DNA of 64,000 bases from Gnetum montanum (taxonomy: Eukaryota > Streptophyta > Gnetopsida > Gnetales > Gnetaceae), in contig MNCI01024940.1 of NCBI GenBank assembly GCA_015680685.1, forward strand, positions 288,334-352,333, given 5' to 3'. This document shows positions 47,833 to 59,428 of the stretch, one piece after another. How positions within the stretch are numbered: the first letter of the stretch is position 1; every line of letters starts with the position of its first letter. The notes below the pieces were generated by a model that saw only the letters and a program-made list of their open reading frames with translations, had not been told where the DNA came from and ran no database searches. Position numbers and translations under genes: made by a program.

Positions 47833-49942
47833 TCGAGCACTCTCAAGGTGAACACTCTCACATGTGTAATGCAAGGTGCTCTTATGGAGGCTACTCTTAG
47901 GGAGGGTGCTCTAAAGGAGGGCACTCTTCGACAAAACAATCTCAATGAGGATGCTCTAAAGGAGGGCACTCTTCGAAAAAACAATCTCAATGAGGGTGCT
48001 CCAGGGAGAATGCTCCTAGTGAGGACCCTCTTAAAGACAATGATCTTTAGGAGGCCACTCTAACGAGGGGTGATCTCCAGGGAGGGAAATCTCACGTAAA
48101 ACATGCTTAAAGAGAACGCTCTCAAGGAGGGCATCCCTAGGGGGATTGATCTCAAGGAGGAAATTCTAATGGAGGTAGCTCTCCAAGAGAACAATATCAA
48201 CAAGGATTATCTCTAGGAGAACACTCTCATGTGCAAAACCCAATGTTCTCTCACAATGAACACTCTGAGGGAGGTCGCTCTAAGGGAGAGCACTCTTCGT
48301 GAGGGTTCCCTACAAGAGGGAGCTCTCAACAAGGGTGCTCTTAAGGAGAATACTATCATGTGCATAGTGAAAGATGCTCTTAGGGAAGGCACTCTCAAGG
48401 AGAAAAATATCTAAAAGGCCACTCTAATTGAGGAGGATCTCAAAGAGAATGCTCTAAGGGAGGGCACTCTCATAGAGAACACTCTTAAAGAGGACGCTGT
48501 CGAGGAAGGCATCCTTAGGGAGACCACTCTAACTAAGGGAGCTCTTATGGTGAATACTCTTAAGGAGGACATTCTTGAGGAGGTCATCCTTAGGGAGATC
48601 ACTCTCAAGGAGGGTGTTCTCAAGGAGGGCATTCTTAGGAAGGGTGCTCTTCGACAGAATGCTCTCAAAGAGGATGCTCTCGAGGAGAACACTTACACGA
48701 GGGTGCAAGGTTCTCTCATGGGGGGCTCTCTCAAGGAGAACACCCTCACAAAGGTAAATCTAACATAGAAAGCTCTCAGGAAGAACAATATTAAGGAGGG
48801 AACTCTCATGGATAATGCTCTTAGTAAGGACACTATCAAGGATGGCATCCTCAAGGATACCGCTCTCAAGGAGGGTGTTCTCAGGGAGGCCACTCTCCAA
48901 AAGAATGCTCTCAACAAGGGAGGTCTTGAAAAACACTCACACATGTGTAAGGTAAGGTGCTCTCATGGATAATGCTCTCAAGGAGAACACTCTCATAGAG
49001 GCTACTCTAATAGATGCTGCTCTTAGGAAGAATGCTCTTGGGAAGAACACTTAACAGTAAGGCACTCTTCAACAGAATGCTCTTAATGAGGGTGCTCTAG
49101 GGAGAATGCTATCAGTGAGATCCCTCTCAAAGAGAACACTCTTTGAAAGGTCACTCTAACATAGGGTGCTCTCATGGAGAATACTGTTAAGGAGGACTCT
49201 CTCAAGGAAGGCATCCTTAGCAAGATTGATCTCAAGGAGGGAGTTCTAATGGAGGGTGCTCTCCAAGAGAACACTCTCAGCAAGGCCGCTCTCAAGGAGA
49301 ACACTCACATACGTAATGTAAGGTGCTCTCAGGAAGAAAAATTTGAGGGAGGTCACAATGAGGGAGAGTGCTCTTTGGGAGGGCATCCTCCAAGAGGGAG
49401 TTCTCAATGAGGGTATTCTCAAGGAGAACACTCTTATGTGCATAGTGCAAGCCACTCTTGGGAAAGGTGCTCTCAAAGACAATGCTCTCTTAAAGGCTTA
49501 TCTCATGGAGGGCACTCTTAGGGAGGGTGCTCTCATGAAGAACATTCTTAAGGAGGACACTCTCAAGCATGGCCTACTAAGAGAGATTGCTATCAGGGAG
49601 GGTGTTCTTAAAGAGGGCACTCTTAGGAATGACACTATACAAAAGAAATCGCCCAACGAGGGCACTCTCAAGGTGAATGCTCTCACATTTGTAATGCAAG
49701 ATGCTCTCATGGACAATTATCTCATCGAGGGAACTCTTAAGAAGAACAATCTTGCAGATGCCACTCCAATGGAGGTTGCTCTCAGGGAGAAAACTCTTGG
49801 GGAGGGTGCTCTCAAGGAGAGAATTCTTAGACAAAATGCTCTTAACCAGGGCACTCCAAGGGGAAAGCTCTTAGTGAGGGCCCTCTGAAATAGAACACTC
49901 TTTAGAATGTAACTCTAATAGAGGGAACTCTCAATAAGAACA
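47833..49942. repeat. 15-bp tandem satellite array, block 7
   Basis: This is the second copy of the array part of the 3-kb duplication, with the usual units and marker segments (near 47863, 48232, 49310, 49440, 49695). It ends at the TG start of an LTR. No gene is present. Confidence 0.95.
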
Positions 49943-52130
49943 TGAAGCACCATAAATTTTGGGACTCTCATAATTCAACAATCCCAAAAATTTGGGCTAG
50001 TATCCCTACAAGCATGATGTCATGATGAACCATGTAGATGACATGGCACCTTGGAAGTCCTAACACCTGCAAAGCTACTTCTGAGCCTACCTACCACCCT
50101 TTGTAGCATAGTCAACATGGCATTCAGTCACAAGGCCCGTTTTCATGAAAAGGACACTAGGGGTAGATTGAATAGTCTAGCAAATTTTCTATCTCCCAGG
50201 CTCACAGGCTTGCTACACCCTCTAGCTTGCCTAGCTCGATAGTTGATTCAGCTGATGGTCTACCCAAGGACCATGCTAGGAGTTTCCAAAGATGTTTAGG
50301 ATGAGTGAAATAGTTTGACAAGTTTTTTAACTATGAGACTTGTTATTCTACGCTATGCTGCACAATGTAGCAGGCTTTGAGGAGATTGACTAGGCATCAA
50401 AGATGTAGTTGACAATGACTCAGTCCTCCGAGATATCTAGCCCACCTCATCCTTGATGCATGAGCAACACGATGCAATAAAATGTGGTAAATTTTGTTAG
50501 AAATCATCTTAATTTAAGTGCTACGCTATGCTACACTATGTAGCTTAGCACAGCGTAGCTAGCATGCACTTTGACAATTATCCTAATTATATGGCTCTAA
50601 TGAAGTAAGCATATTTTCCCATGCTTCAACCATCAAACAAGTTTTCTTTGTTCCCACACCAAGACATAATTGACATTTTGATTACAAAGTAAGTCAGAAT
50701 TTGAGCCAAATTGGATGCTACACTATGCTACGCTACGCAGAGTAGCATAGCGTAGTAGGGTCAAAATGAACAAAGGTCTCCTGCCAAGTGGTTCCTAGCA
50801 AAGGGATTGCACTTGGCCATATTTAGACCTCCAAGACTACCTATCCACTTTTCCCCTTGGGCCCTAAGCATAATTTCTCGACAAAGCATTGTAGATAGAA
50901 TAAGAATTCATGTCACATTGGTTGCTACGCCGTGCTATGCTACACAACGTAGCATAGCGTAGCAAGGACAGAAAGCAAAAAAGTGTCCCAATGAATTTTT
51001 AGCATAAAAGATAGGGTTGCAATTGCTTGCATAGCTAGGCCTCAGATAGCTATTTTCAGCTCTCAGGGAAGGTTCCTCTCAAACTGATGGCTATGCTACG
51101 CTACACAACATAGCGTAGCGTAGCATGCAAGTGTTTACATTGCGCCCATAGACTAGGCAGCATAAGTAGTGTAACACTTGCATGAAAGCATTAGGATGTC
51201 TTCAATTAGCTCTAGAACTTATTAGCAATAGTCACTCCCATCCCGACATCTCTTCAATGGAAAAATTAGCAAGTTTTCCTTGTTTTACACCCCCTGATTA
51301 TCCCCAAGGTTGTCCCTATGCTTGACCCTACTCACAAGAGCAAGGAAGACGTAGTCCTGGAGCATAAGCTCCACCTTGCTTGGAATTTTTTGTAACAAAC
51401 ATAGTAGTTCATTGGATTTTGGCACATGCAACTTGAATGATATGGTCATGGCATAGCAAGTTTCACATTCAGCATTATACAGCAACATGGCATGGTCATG
51501 TTTATACTCTATGGGATCTAAGACATGTGGCATCCAAACCATGTTTCTCTCCCACCCTTGGCTCTATAAATACCCTAGAGAACAATGTTCAAAGGGTTGG
51601 CTTTTGGGAATTATCTCTCCAGTGGTTGGCTTTTGGTTGGCTCTTGGCATTCTTAGCTTTTGGACTAGGCTTCCTTGTAATTAGCATTTTGGCATTTTTC
51701 CTTTCTGGTGATTCTCTTTGGCAAGGAGAATGCAAGCATAGAGTTATTGTTAGCAAGTTGTTGATAGCAGTCTAAGGAGTCATGACCATATTACTTTTTT
51801 GTAAGTTGTGCCTGTCCACAATGCACCTTAGTCATGCACATTCTCCATGACCATATCACTTTTTTGTAAGTGGTGTAGACTGGTCACCATGACAGTTCCT
51901 CTAGAACCCTGTAGGATGAAAACCTCTGAGTGCTTACTATACCACATTCACTTTATTGACTATGCTATGCTACCTGCGTCTCATGTGGCATAGTAAACCT
52001 CCTAGTGTAGTAGCCCTACTCAATATAGCAGGTGTAATAGTGAAGGAATCTAGTTTCTGACACTTTCTAGCATACCCAGTTTTAGCCTCCTCTCCTACAC
52101 CTTTCACTACAACCGCTCAATGTAAAAACA
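49943..52130 (+). mobile_element. LTR of a gypsy-like element (start clear, end uncertain)
   Basis: It begins TGAAGCACCATAAATTTTGG after GAACA. It carries dense short palindromes built from GCTACGCTATGC and GCGTAGC (50521-51130) and a TATA box at 51565. In the two LTRs whose ends I can define, the TATA box lies about 555 bp before the end, so by analogy this one should end near 52130. I cannot see an unambiguous CA end, primer-binding site or target-site duplication there, so the right boundary is an inference. Confidence 0.65.
51565..51572 (+). promoter_or_regulatory. LTR TATA box
   Basis: TATAAATA in the context GGCTCTATAAATACCCT resembles the TATA contexts of the other two LTRs. Confidence 0.65.
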
Positions 52131-52930
52131 CACTACTTGCAACTCCTCCTCATGCATACCTTTCATGTTTCCATCAATTTTATACCAAAAAGAAATGAAT
52201 CCTGTTACCACAGTAGTTCCCACCTTAGACCTAGAGGTACCTTACTCTGTCTTGCATGTGACAGGTATTGAGTGATAACCTAGCCTAGTGCTAGTATAGT
52301 GATAGTCCCTTAGGTTGCGACACCTGTCACTTGAGTGTTTGGTGCAAGATGCATAGCGATACGATTTCCTCTATGCAAAAGTCTAGGAAAATCTACCCTT
52401 AGACCACCAAAAAATCAAGGATAAATGTAACTTTGAGTTCCTCCATTGGAATGGGAGGGAATTCATCCCTACTCCTATCATCACCATCCTACTGACTAAA
52501 GTGTATCAATGGATGTTAAACCAATTGATGCGAGTGAGTAACTCTAGGGAGCAGAACATAGCATCCCACTATGATGAAGCATTTCAAGATGGGTAGAAGG
52601 AGTTGGACTCCCACTCTGAATGTGGTGGTTAGGTCTACACCATGGCTACCCCTTCCACTACTATCATCTGGACAAACCCGCTCTTCTCCTCTACCTCCTT
52701 CGTTGTCACCACAACCCTACCATAGCCAACACCCTCTTCAGTAGTGGGCAACCATCCCATGTTTTCAACCTACCAACACGTAGGCCCTTCAACTTTGTTT
52801 CTAGTCATCCTCCCTTTCCAGTCTATTCAGGTAGCATACCCAACTTTGTTTTCAACTATGTAATTAGAGATTACCTCTAATTCAACTACATAAATGCTTG
52901 GCTTTAACATTTTTTAATCTCCTTCCATCT
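52131..52930. other. Unassigned sequence downstream of the LTR
   Basis: A plus-frame without stops over about 50 codons (52428-52590) is followed by amber codons and then a serine/threonine-rich frame at 52640-52730. This could be a decayed leader or gag start of the element whose LTR precedes it, but no domain is recognised. Confidence 0.3.
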
Positions 52931-52934
52931 TAAT

Positions 52935-53110
52935 TTTAGCATCATGTTCACTATTTGCATTATGTTCATTTTTAGCATCACGTTCACTGTATGCATTATG
53001 TTCATTTCTAGCATTATGATCATTGTTTACACTATTTTAATTGTTTGCATCATCTCTGCTATTTTCATTTGCATCATGTTTACTATTTACATTATGTCCA
53101 CCATTTACAT
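52935..53110. repeat. Minisatellite, about 36-38 bp unit
   Basis: Alternating ATGTTCACTATTTGCATT and ATGTTCATTTTTAGCAT segments are repeated about five times. A similar pyrimidine-rich TTTAC/TTTGC pattern follows the TATA box in the other LTRs, so this may be LTR-derived. Confidence 0.75.
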
Positions 53111-53142
53111 CAAGGTTGTTGCTTGAATTAATCATCTATTGC

Positions 53143-53500
53143 ATGGCCCGAAATGACCTAAAACTAGCAGTAGCCTAAAATGGCCTTAAACTATTACATG
53201 GCTCAAAATGGCCTAAAACTAGCAGTGGCCTGAAATGGCCTTAAACTATTACATGGCCTAAAATGGCTTCAAACTACTACTGGCCTGAAATGGCCTTAAA
53301 CTATTGCATGGCCCAAAATGGCCTAAAACTAGCAATAGTCCAGAATGACCTTAAACTACCATTGCAGCCTACTAAGGCCTAAAACTGGTAAGTCCACTTC
53401 TCAAAAAATAGATGAAAATAAAAAAAATCATTAAGAAATGGCCTGAAATGGCCTTAAACTATTGCCATGGCCCAAAATGGCCTAAAACTAAAACAAGAGG
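53143..53500. repeat. Minisatellite, about 54 bp unit
   Basis: ATGGC(C/T)(C/T)(A/G)AAATGGCCTAAA alternates with ACTAGCAGTGGCCTGAAATG and CTTAAACTATTACATGGC. About seven units are seen, with an interruption at 53390-53430. Confidence 0.88.
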
Positions 53501-53829
53501 CCCCCAAGGGGCCCAAACATAAGAATAAACAAAAAAATTATTACAGATCAACCAAAATGAAATAATTGTTTCATGTTTTACTTTTCATTCAATTTTAGTC
53601 CATACAATAATGTTTGCAAAAATTTGAATCCAATTCAAAAATGAAACAAAAATTTCCTTTTTGCCGCCATGTTATAAATCTTCATTAGCATCCCTATTTC
53701 TTGTTCTACTCAATCCTACACCTCCATTCAAATCTTGCATAGGATAAGAAATAAAAAAATAAATCAAATTATTCTCAATCTTTCACAAAGTAAAATGTGA
53801 CACAATAAAGAGTGGCTAATCTAAGATGG

Positions 53830-55627
53830 CCCCCCGTCCATTTTAGAGGGTATCCTATTCATGCTAGCTATTAAAAATTGGACGATTTCCTCCTTAATGA
53901 GGTTGGCCCAATTCTATTCTCTCAAATTAATTCTTGCCTTGACTTTTCCTTTATTTAAGGCAATCCATCTCGGTGGTGTCAGAGAAAAGTTGGCGATTTT
54001 CATCTCCACAGAAGGTAAGGTCATTTCCCTTTTAGGAGACTCACTAACCTCCACATGTTACATGAACTTTTCATAGGCCCCAGAAGCACCAATGACATCA
54101 AGGAATAGCTTATGGATATGCACCTCAACAGAAGCATCCTGATATTATTTACGATAAGCAACACATTCCATTTTATACATATGCTTATGGTTATTTTGTT
54201 CCTACCCCCATTCATAAGCCTTTATGCTATAATCCTTCTAGTCTTGTTTCTTTTAGGCCAAAAGGTCCATCTGCATGCATTGTTCTATGATCTCGCATGT
54301 GGCCTCATTCTTACTTCGTACGACTATCCGATATCTTGCATAGTTAATAACGGCCATATGCCAATTACCATCATGAGTGTCATAGGCCAATAGAAATTCA
54401 TTTCAAGACTGAAGGTCCTCCAACTCAGTGGCTTGGCTAGCCTTCTGTTTCTCAAGTTTCTACACCCTTTTCTAGAGGTCCTCATTGACATGCTGACACT
54501 CCCACAAGCAGCATGCTGAGTACAATGCACATTTACTTGTTTCCTCATATATATGATGAGGCATCTCCACTACCTCTGGAGGAAGTTTAGGTACATTGTC
54601 AACCTCAACGACCTACCTAGTATCCCACTTGAGATGAGAATCTATTAATCAAATGTGGGAAAGCATTAGTCATAGTGCCATAGCAAAAAATGCAAACAAC
54701 TTAGAAAGTTAACATTCCAACTTGAACATACCAATCTTAGGATTGATCTACCTTAGGTGATTGATCATGTCATCAACCATCCCCTCCATAAAGGTAAATT
54801 TATCAGGGGTCTCAATCCATGGTCAGAAGAGTCGAGGGCATTAACAGTGGTGTCTGCTACACAATAAAACATGTTAGCAATGATGGAGAGGACAACGAAA
54901 AATCTGATGAATAACATAAATGATAGTACAAAGCTCCTACCCAATAAACCCTTAGGTGTGATAATGGGGGGTCACCCATCTAGAAACTATCAAGAAAGTA
55001 TTCAAACTCACTAGCATCAAATTGAAGCCCTTCCCCCTCTAGCTGACTCAGTAGTGTAGTAGCATCTTCAACTGACATATGCCCCTTAGGTTTTGGGGCA
55101 TACTCTATAAAATGGTCATTGGTAGCAACGACCTCTTCCTCTACAATAGGGGCCTCTTCCTCCTCTACAGTAAGCACCCTTGCTTTAGTGGCCAAAACTT
55201 GTTCTTCCTCTTCTTCTTCTGAAAAACACATTCAAAATAAGTAGGATACTCCAAAAAATGGGTGCTATGTTGTGCTATGATACACAACGTAGCAGATACT
55301 ATGCTAATGATATAGTTAAGCATACTTAGCAACTATATTTTGCACCCTACGGACCTTGATTTGCAACTTCCTCCCTCTCTCTTCAGTAGTATAGGAAGGT
55401 TCTTCCACTGGGTGAGACTTTTTCCATTGTAGCCTAGTTTTCACCATCTTAGTGATGAGATGTTCCCCGTTTAATACATTGCCTATGTTGATGAGAGGCA
55501 CCTCTCCAATGCTATCCCAGGCATGAAAGGGTTTTTCCACCTTACCCCTCATAGTTATTGAAAGAGATTCCCCAATAGCTTCTGGGTGATCTTGGGATTG
55601 GATGGGCAAAACACCTAGCAAATCCAT
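53830..55627 (-). pseudogene. Degenerate multi-exon-looking coding remnant, unidentified
   Basis: Several minus-strand coding-like blocks follow one another. The first is an open 103-codon stretch (55316-55627). Next is an acidic 83-codon stretch with a run of six Glu then VLATKARVLTVEEEEAP (54980-55231). A short block with a TPDKFTFMEGMVDDMINHL segment (about 54732-54853) follows. Last comes a longer block containing KASQATELEDLQS and GNWHMAVINYARYRIVVRS (about 53830-54641), likely coiled-coil at its start and broken by several in-frame stops (TAG, TGA, TAA). Plausible splice sites frame the blocks: a CAG acceptor before 54853, a GTATG donor after 54732 and a TAG acceptor before 54641. Many stops are CAG/CAA-to-TAG/TAA, consistent with C-to-T decay. 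It could be a captured host gene or an extra ORF of a retroelement. Confidence 0.45.
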
Positions 55628-55786
55628 GGATTAGATATCTGGTTACGATCCGGTTATACCTAGGTGCCATTTTCATAGACCACCAGGAATTATATGAACC
55701 ATCGTAGGTAAGCTATGAAGAAGGCATAGTGAATTTTGAAGTGTGAATTAAGCTTCTAATGAAGCTTAACCACTTTAGCACGTAGG

Positions 55787-57924
55787 TGTACCGTCCAAAA
55801 TCGTCAGCGAGAGGCTAGAATGAACGGACGTCGAGAGATCTACGGATAAAATAGTGAGACCCTACCTTCACTTGGGGGAAAGCTAGAAATTAATGGAGGC
55901 AGAGTGCCTTAAATGATCTACATGCGGATCAAATGAGGACTTCCCTGAATGTACACAATTGTGATGTGTTGGGTTATACGTAAACAAATGCCAAACAAAA
56001 TGTAAACAAATGAAAACGAATGTAAACTTTTTAAATAATGAAAACAAGAAAAATGTGAAAATGAAAAATAATGTAAACCACAAGAATCTAGGCAATAATG
56101 CAAACTTTTTGTATTGATAAAACAATTACAATGTGCATCGGTCATAACGCAATTGCGGATTGGTCGCAAGGCGGATGTTTAGCCTGATGGATGAGAATGG
56201 ATGCTGGGAAGATGAAGGTTTTGGATTGTGGGTGTACAACGTTCAAGTATGTATGAAGCCCAATGTATGAGATTGATCCCTAGATTTCCTAAGTGTGTGA
56301 GATTCCAATTTTCCAACCATCTAGTGGAAAAATAGGAGATTTATAGGATTTTGAGCATGAGATTCGGATCTGGGAGAAGATCAGTGGGTGCATGGTGAGA
56401 AAAATTTGGATCAAGTAATAGGTGTGTACATTGACTGGATGCACAAAATGTTACAATGTACAGCATCTAGCATGACCAACTTCTACGTTGGCGTATGAAA
56501 CCCATAGCGTATGAACTTGGCATGCTGAAAGAATTTGAAATTTACAAAAGAATCTTTATGTTACAACAAAGAATTATCTTTTTGGCCTCTGGATCTCTGC
56601 TTTGGTGTGTTTTTTTCTTCATCAGTGTGTTCTGGAAGGCTCTCGTATGTCTCGGCGTTGGTGTCCAGTGTCCAGCATATGGGAATTTAGCATCACAAGT
56701 GCACATGTTGTATCATACACTACTCCATACGCTGCCATATGCTACTCATCGTGTGAAACAAAAACAATGCATTTTGAACCTGATTTTGACCTCTGAAGCC
56801 TGTTCTAAAGGTAGATCTGCATGTCTAATGTCTGGAGGATTCTGTAGGTCAAATTTGAGCTCATTTTACCTTGGATTTGATGCTATTTTAGATCACTTTG
56901 GGTTGGTTATGCTGGGCTTACGCTAGCTAGCGTAAGCCTCAATGTGATCAAGTTAAACTACCATCTCTGAAGTTGGGTTCTATATGCTGATTCCTATTTC
57001 TTGATGTTAGAATGCTACTTGTCCTCTAGGGTGCTCCAGATGCTATCATTTGACTCATTTTGATGCATTTTTAGGCCTTTTTTGTGTGGTTACACTGTGC
57101 AACATATGAAGAAGTAACCCTAGTGTAATCAATTCAAAATGGCACATTTGAGACCCAAATTTGGAGTTTTTGAAGCTTTTGAACAAGTACAAGTGCTACC
57201 AGTCCCTATGGATTGCTCTAGTGTTGAAGATGCTACCTAAAACTGCTTGTTTTACCCTATTTTTTATTAGTTACACTGTGCTTACGCTATGTAGCATAAG
57301 CTCAGCGTATGAACTAAAGAATGCATCATTTGACGGCCAATCTTTGAGTTTCTGGAGCTTCTGATCATACACAACTACTTCCCAGCCCCCAAGAATTGAA
57401 TCCATGTCAAAAAGTTTCCTTTAGATGCATGAATTAGGTTATTTTAGCTTGGTCACATTGTTCATACACTGTGCAGTGTATGGAAATGTAGCTCCAGCAT
57501 AATCAACTGAAAATACCTCATTTAAGGCCCAAATTTTAATTTTCTAGAGGCTGGGCATTATTGGGGACCTTGGTGATGGTCATGGGGGGTCCTTGTGCTC
57601 AATTTTGGCCTATTTTGACTTATTTTTTGGGGCTCCAAAAGTTGGTTACGCTGATCCTTACGTTGTGCAGTGTAAACCACAGCGTAACCAAAGTGTACTA
57701 GTCAAAACCAAGCATTTTGAGCTCAAAACTTTCGATTCTAGATGTTGAAAGTTGGTGCAGTCACCTTTGGACCCTAGGGAGACCTTGCCTATTGAATCGT
57801 GAACCATTGGGGGCTGTTTCGGAGGCCTCCAAGTTTGGTCATGCTGTATTCATGCTTGGGTAGCTGCATGACTTAGCTTGAATCTTGTCTGAAAGTGCTA
57901 GTACAAAATTTTATGGTGTTTTCA
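55787..57924 (-). mobile_element. 3' LTR of a Tat-lineage Ty3/gypsy element, about 2.14 kb
   Basis: In minus orientation it starts TGAAAACACCATAAAATTTT (57924 downwards) and ends about GATTTTGGACGGTACA (55787). It is homologous to the solo LTR at 12.3-13.9 kb: the complement of GACCTTGGTGATGGTCATGG (57567) matches the solo LTR near 12610, and the last 100 bp are alignable. The TATA box lies 552 bp before the end, against about 560 in the solo LTR. It is about 0.6 kb longer upstream of the TATA box. A polypurine tract abuts its start and the pol remnant lies beyond, so it is the 3' LTR. The 5' LTR is not in the window. Confidence 0.82.
56338..56347 (-). promoter_or_regulatory. LTR TATA box
   Basis: CCTATAAATC on minus occupies the position equivalent to the TATA box in the solo LTR. 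Confidence 0.65.
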
Positions 57925-57938
57925 TTGGCCCCTCTTTG
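57925..57938 (-). promoter_or_regulatory. Polypurine tract of the Tat-lineage element
   Basis: On minus, AACAAAGAGGGGCCAA directly precedes the TG of the LTR. This is the expected priming site for plus-strand synthesis and fixes the LTR boundary. Confidence 0.75.
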
Positions 57939-59428
57939 TTAATGCCTAGAGGAATCTACCTAAGAGGCATCAACAAAGAAGTACAAAACAGCACGAGCAA
58001 CTGGGTATCAAGGATTGTTCTTTGGCACTTGGCCAGATGTCATCGCACCTTGTTCAGAAGTACATGGGATCGGGAAATGAGGTTTTGAGATGTATAGAGA
58101 GAAGGTTTTTAACTGTGAGATTGAGGATTGATGAAGGGATGGTTTTGTTTAACTTTGGGAAGATGAATGCTCTTGTGTGGACACATCATATTGGTTCTTG
58201 TCAATAGCTAGTATCTAGCGGACTTGGGACCAAGGCATGGGATGTGCGTCCTTTGGAGGAATGAGACTCTTTTATCCTATTTAAGAGAACTCGTTGTCAT
58301 AACCGAAGTCATGCGGTGAGGTGGTGCATTCTTTGGAGAAACAAGACCCTTGTTGAGTGTCAAAAAGAACCCATTGTCCAACAACCAAAGCCATGCGGTG
58401 GGATGCAACATGATTGTTTGAGACACTAGTGTTTCCTTCCAAGACAAGTACCTTCCTACCTAGGGCTTGTATGGGAAGTGCCAAGGGTCTTGTGATGGAT
58501 TTTTCTCTTTGATTTTTTTTTGGACAGAGCTCTCTTTCAATGTTATACTCGTGCTCGTGTGCTTGTATCTATTTCATGTGTTGTGTTGTGTGTTGCAACT
58601 ACCTGTAAAGTTACAGTGTGCAACCATGTGTTTAGAGTTTTGGGGTGACTAGGATGTATCCAAGAAATATAACTGAACAAGGTAGAGAGAACATGTTAGG
58701 GAATAAGGGATGTTGGGGAACTGGCAATGTACTTGTAAACGATCTCATTAACAATGTGGTACCTCGTCACCATGATGAAGTGCATCCTTGTACGAACACC
58801 TCTGGGTGTCATCCTGCAGACACAACTCCAAGAAGATAAGAAAATCATGAGTGAATGAGTTAGCTTAACACTTTAAACATGGATGCAATCAATGGGATGA
58901 AGACACCACGTGAAACCATAGGCAAAAAAAATTGAGTAGCAACAATGTTTTCAAAGTCCATATGATGAAGACATGTTGTTTGATTACATCAACAGATTAG
59001 TAGGCTAGCGAAGAAGTTGCTAGTTTATAGTCTTATAGGATTATCGTGGATTAGTTTTACGTCATAACCTATTGGACGTTCCCAATTTAGCATCGTAGTG
59101 GACAATGCAATGCTAGTTTATAGCTGTGGCAGACTATGGAGAGGTGAGCTAGTTTATAGTCTTAGCAGACTCTGTCAGATAAGAGTGTGGTAGTTTATTG
59201 TCATTCTGGATGATCTGTGGTATCAATTTTAGGTCATGATGCAAAGACCACTCCATGGTATCAGTTTATCGTCATGATTCCAGGACAAATGCATACCTTA
59301 GGCTTTGTTCAGATGTAAAATGGCTTGAGGTACATGTGATTTGTTGGATGAGCAAGCTCGTTACCATCTAGATCAGCTAGTTTGAAGGCTTCATTGTCGT
59401 ATGCTTTGGTGACTATGTAAGGCCCTTT
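57939..59428 (-). mobile_element. Internal 3' non-coding region of the Tat-lineage element
   Basis: This lies between the integrase remnant and the polypurine tract. It contains two imperfect repeats with GAAGTCATGCGGTG and AAAGCCATGCGGTG (58300-58400) and degenerate repeats of GCTAGTTTATAGTCTTA(T/G)(A/C)(A/G) (59010-59280). Short ORFs show no recognisable domain. Long non-coding or extra-ORF regions here are typical of Tat-lineage elements. Confidence 0.6.

Larger units (their letters stand above)
44797..50896 (+). repeat. Tandem duplication of about 3.04 kb (array plus LTR start)
   Basis: The segment 44797-47832 (15-bp array followed by the first 958 bp of an LTR) is repeated at 47833-50896 in the same order. 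Matching pairs include GAGGACCCTCTTAAAGA (44986 and 48021), ATCAACAAGGATT (45173 and 48197) and the LTR start (46875 and 49943). The first LTR copy stops at CATTGTAGAT, exactly where the second array copy begins, so duplication followed LTR insertion. Divergence between the two LTR starts is several percent by eye. Confidence 0.88.

Noticed and set aside
52428-52880. A plus-strand protein gene (open stretch near 52428 and serine/threonine-rich frame at 52640)
   Set aside because: It is short, broken by amber codons, without a domain, and next to an LTR; kept only as unassigned sequence.
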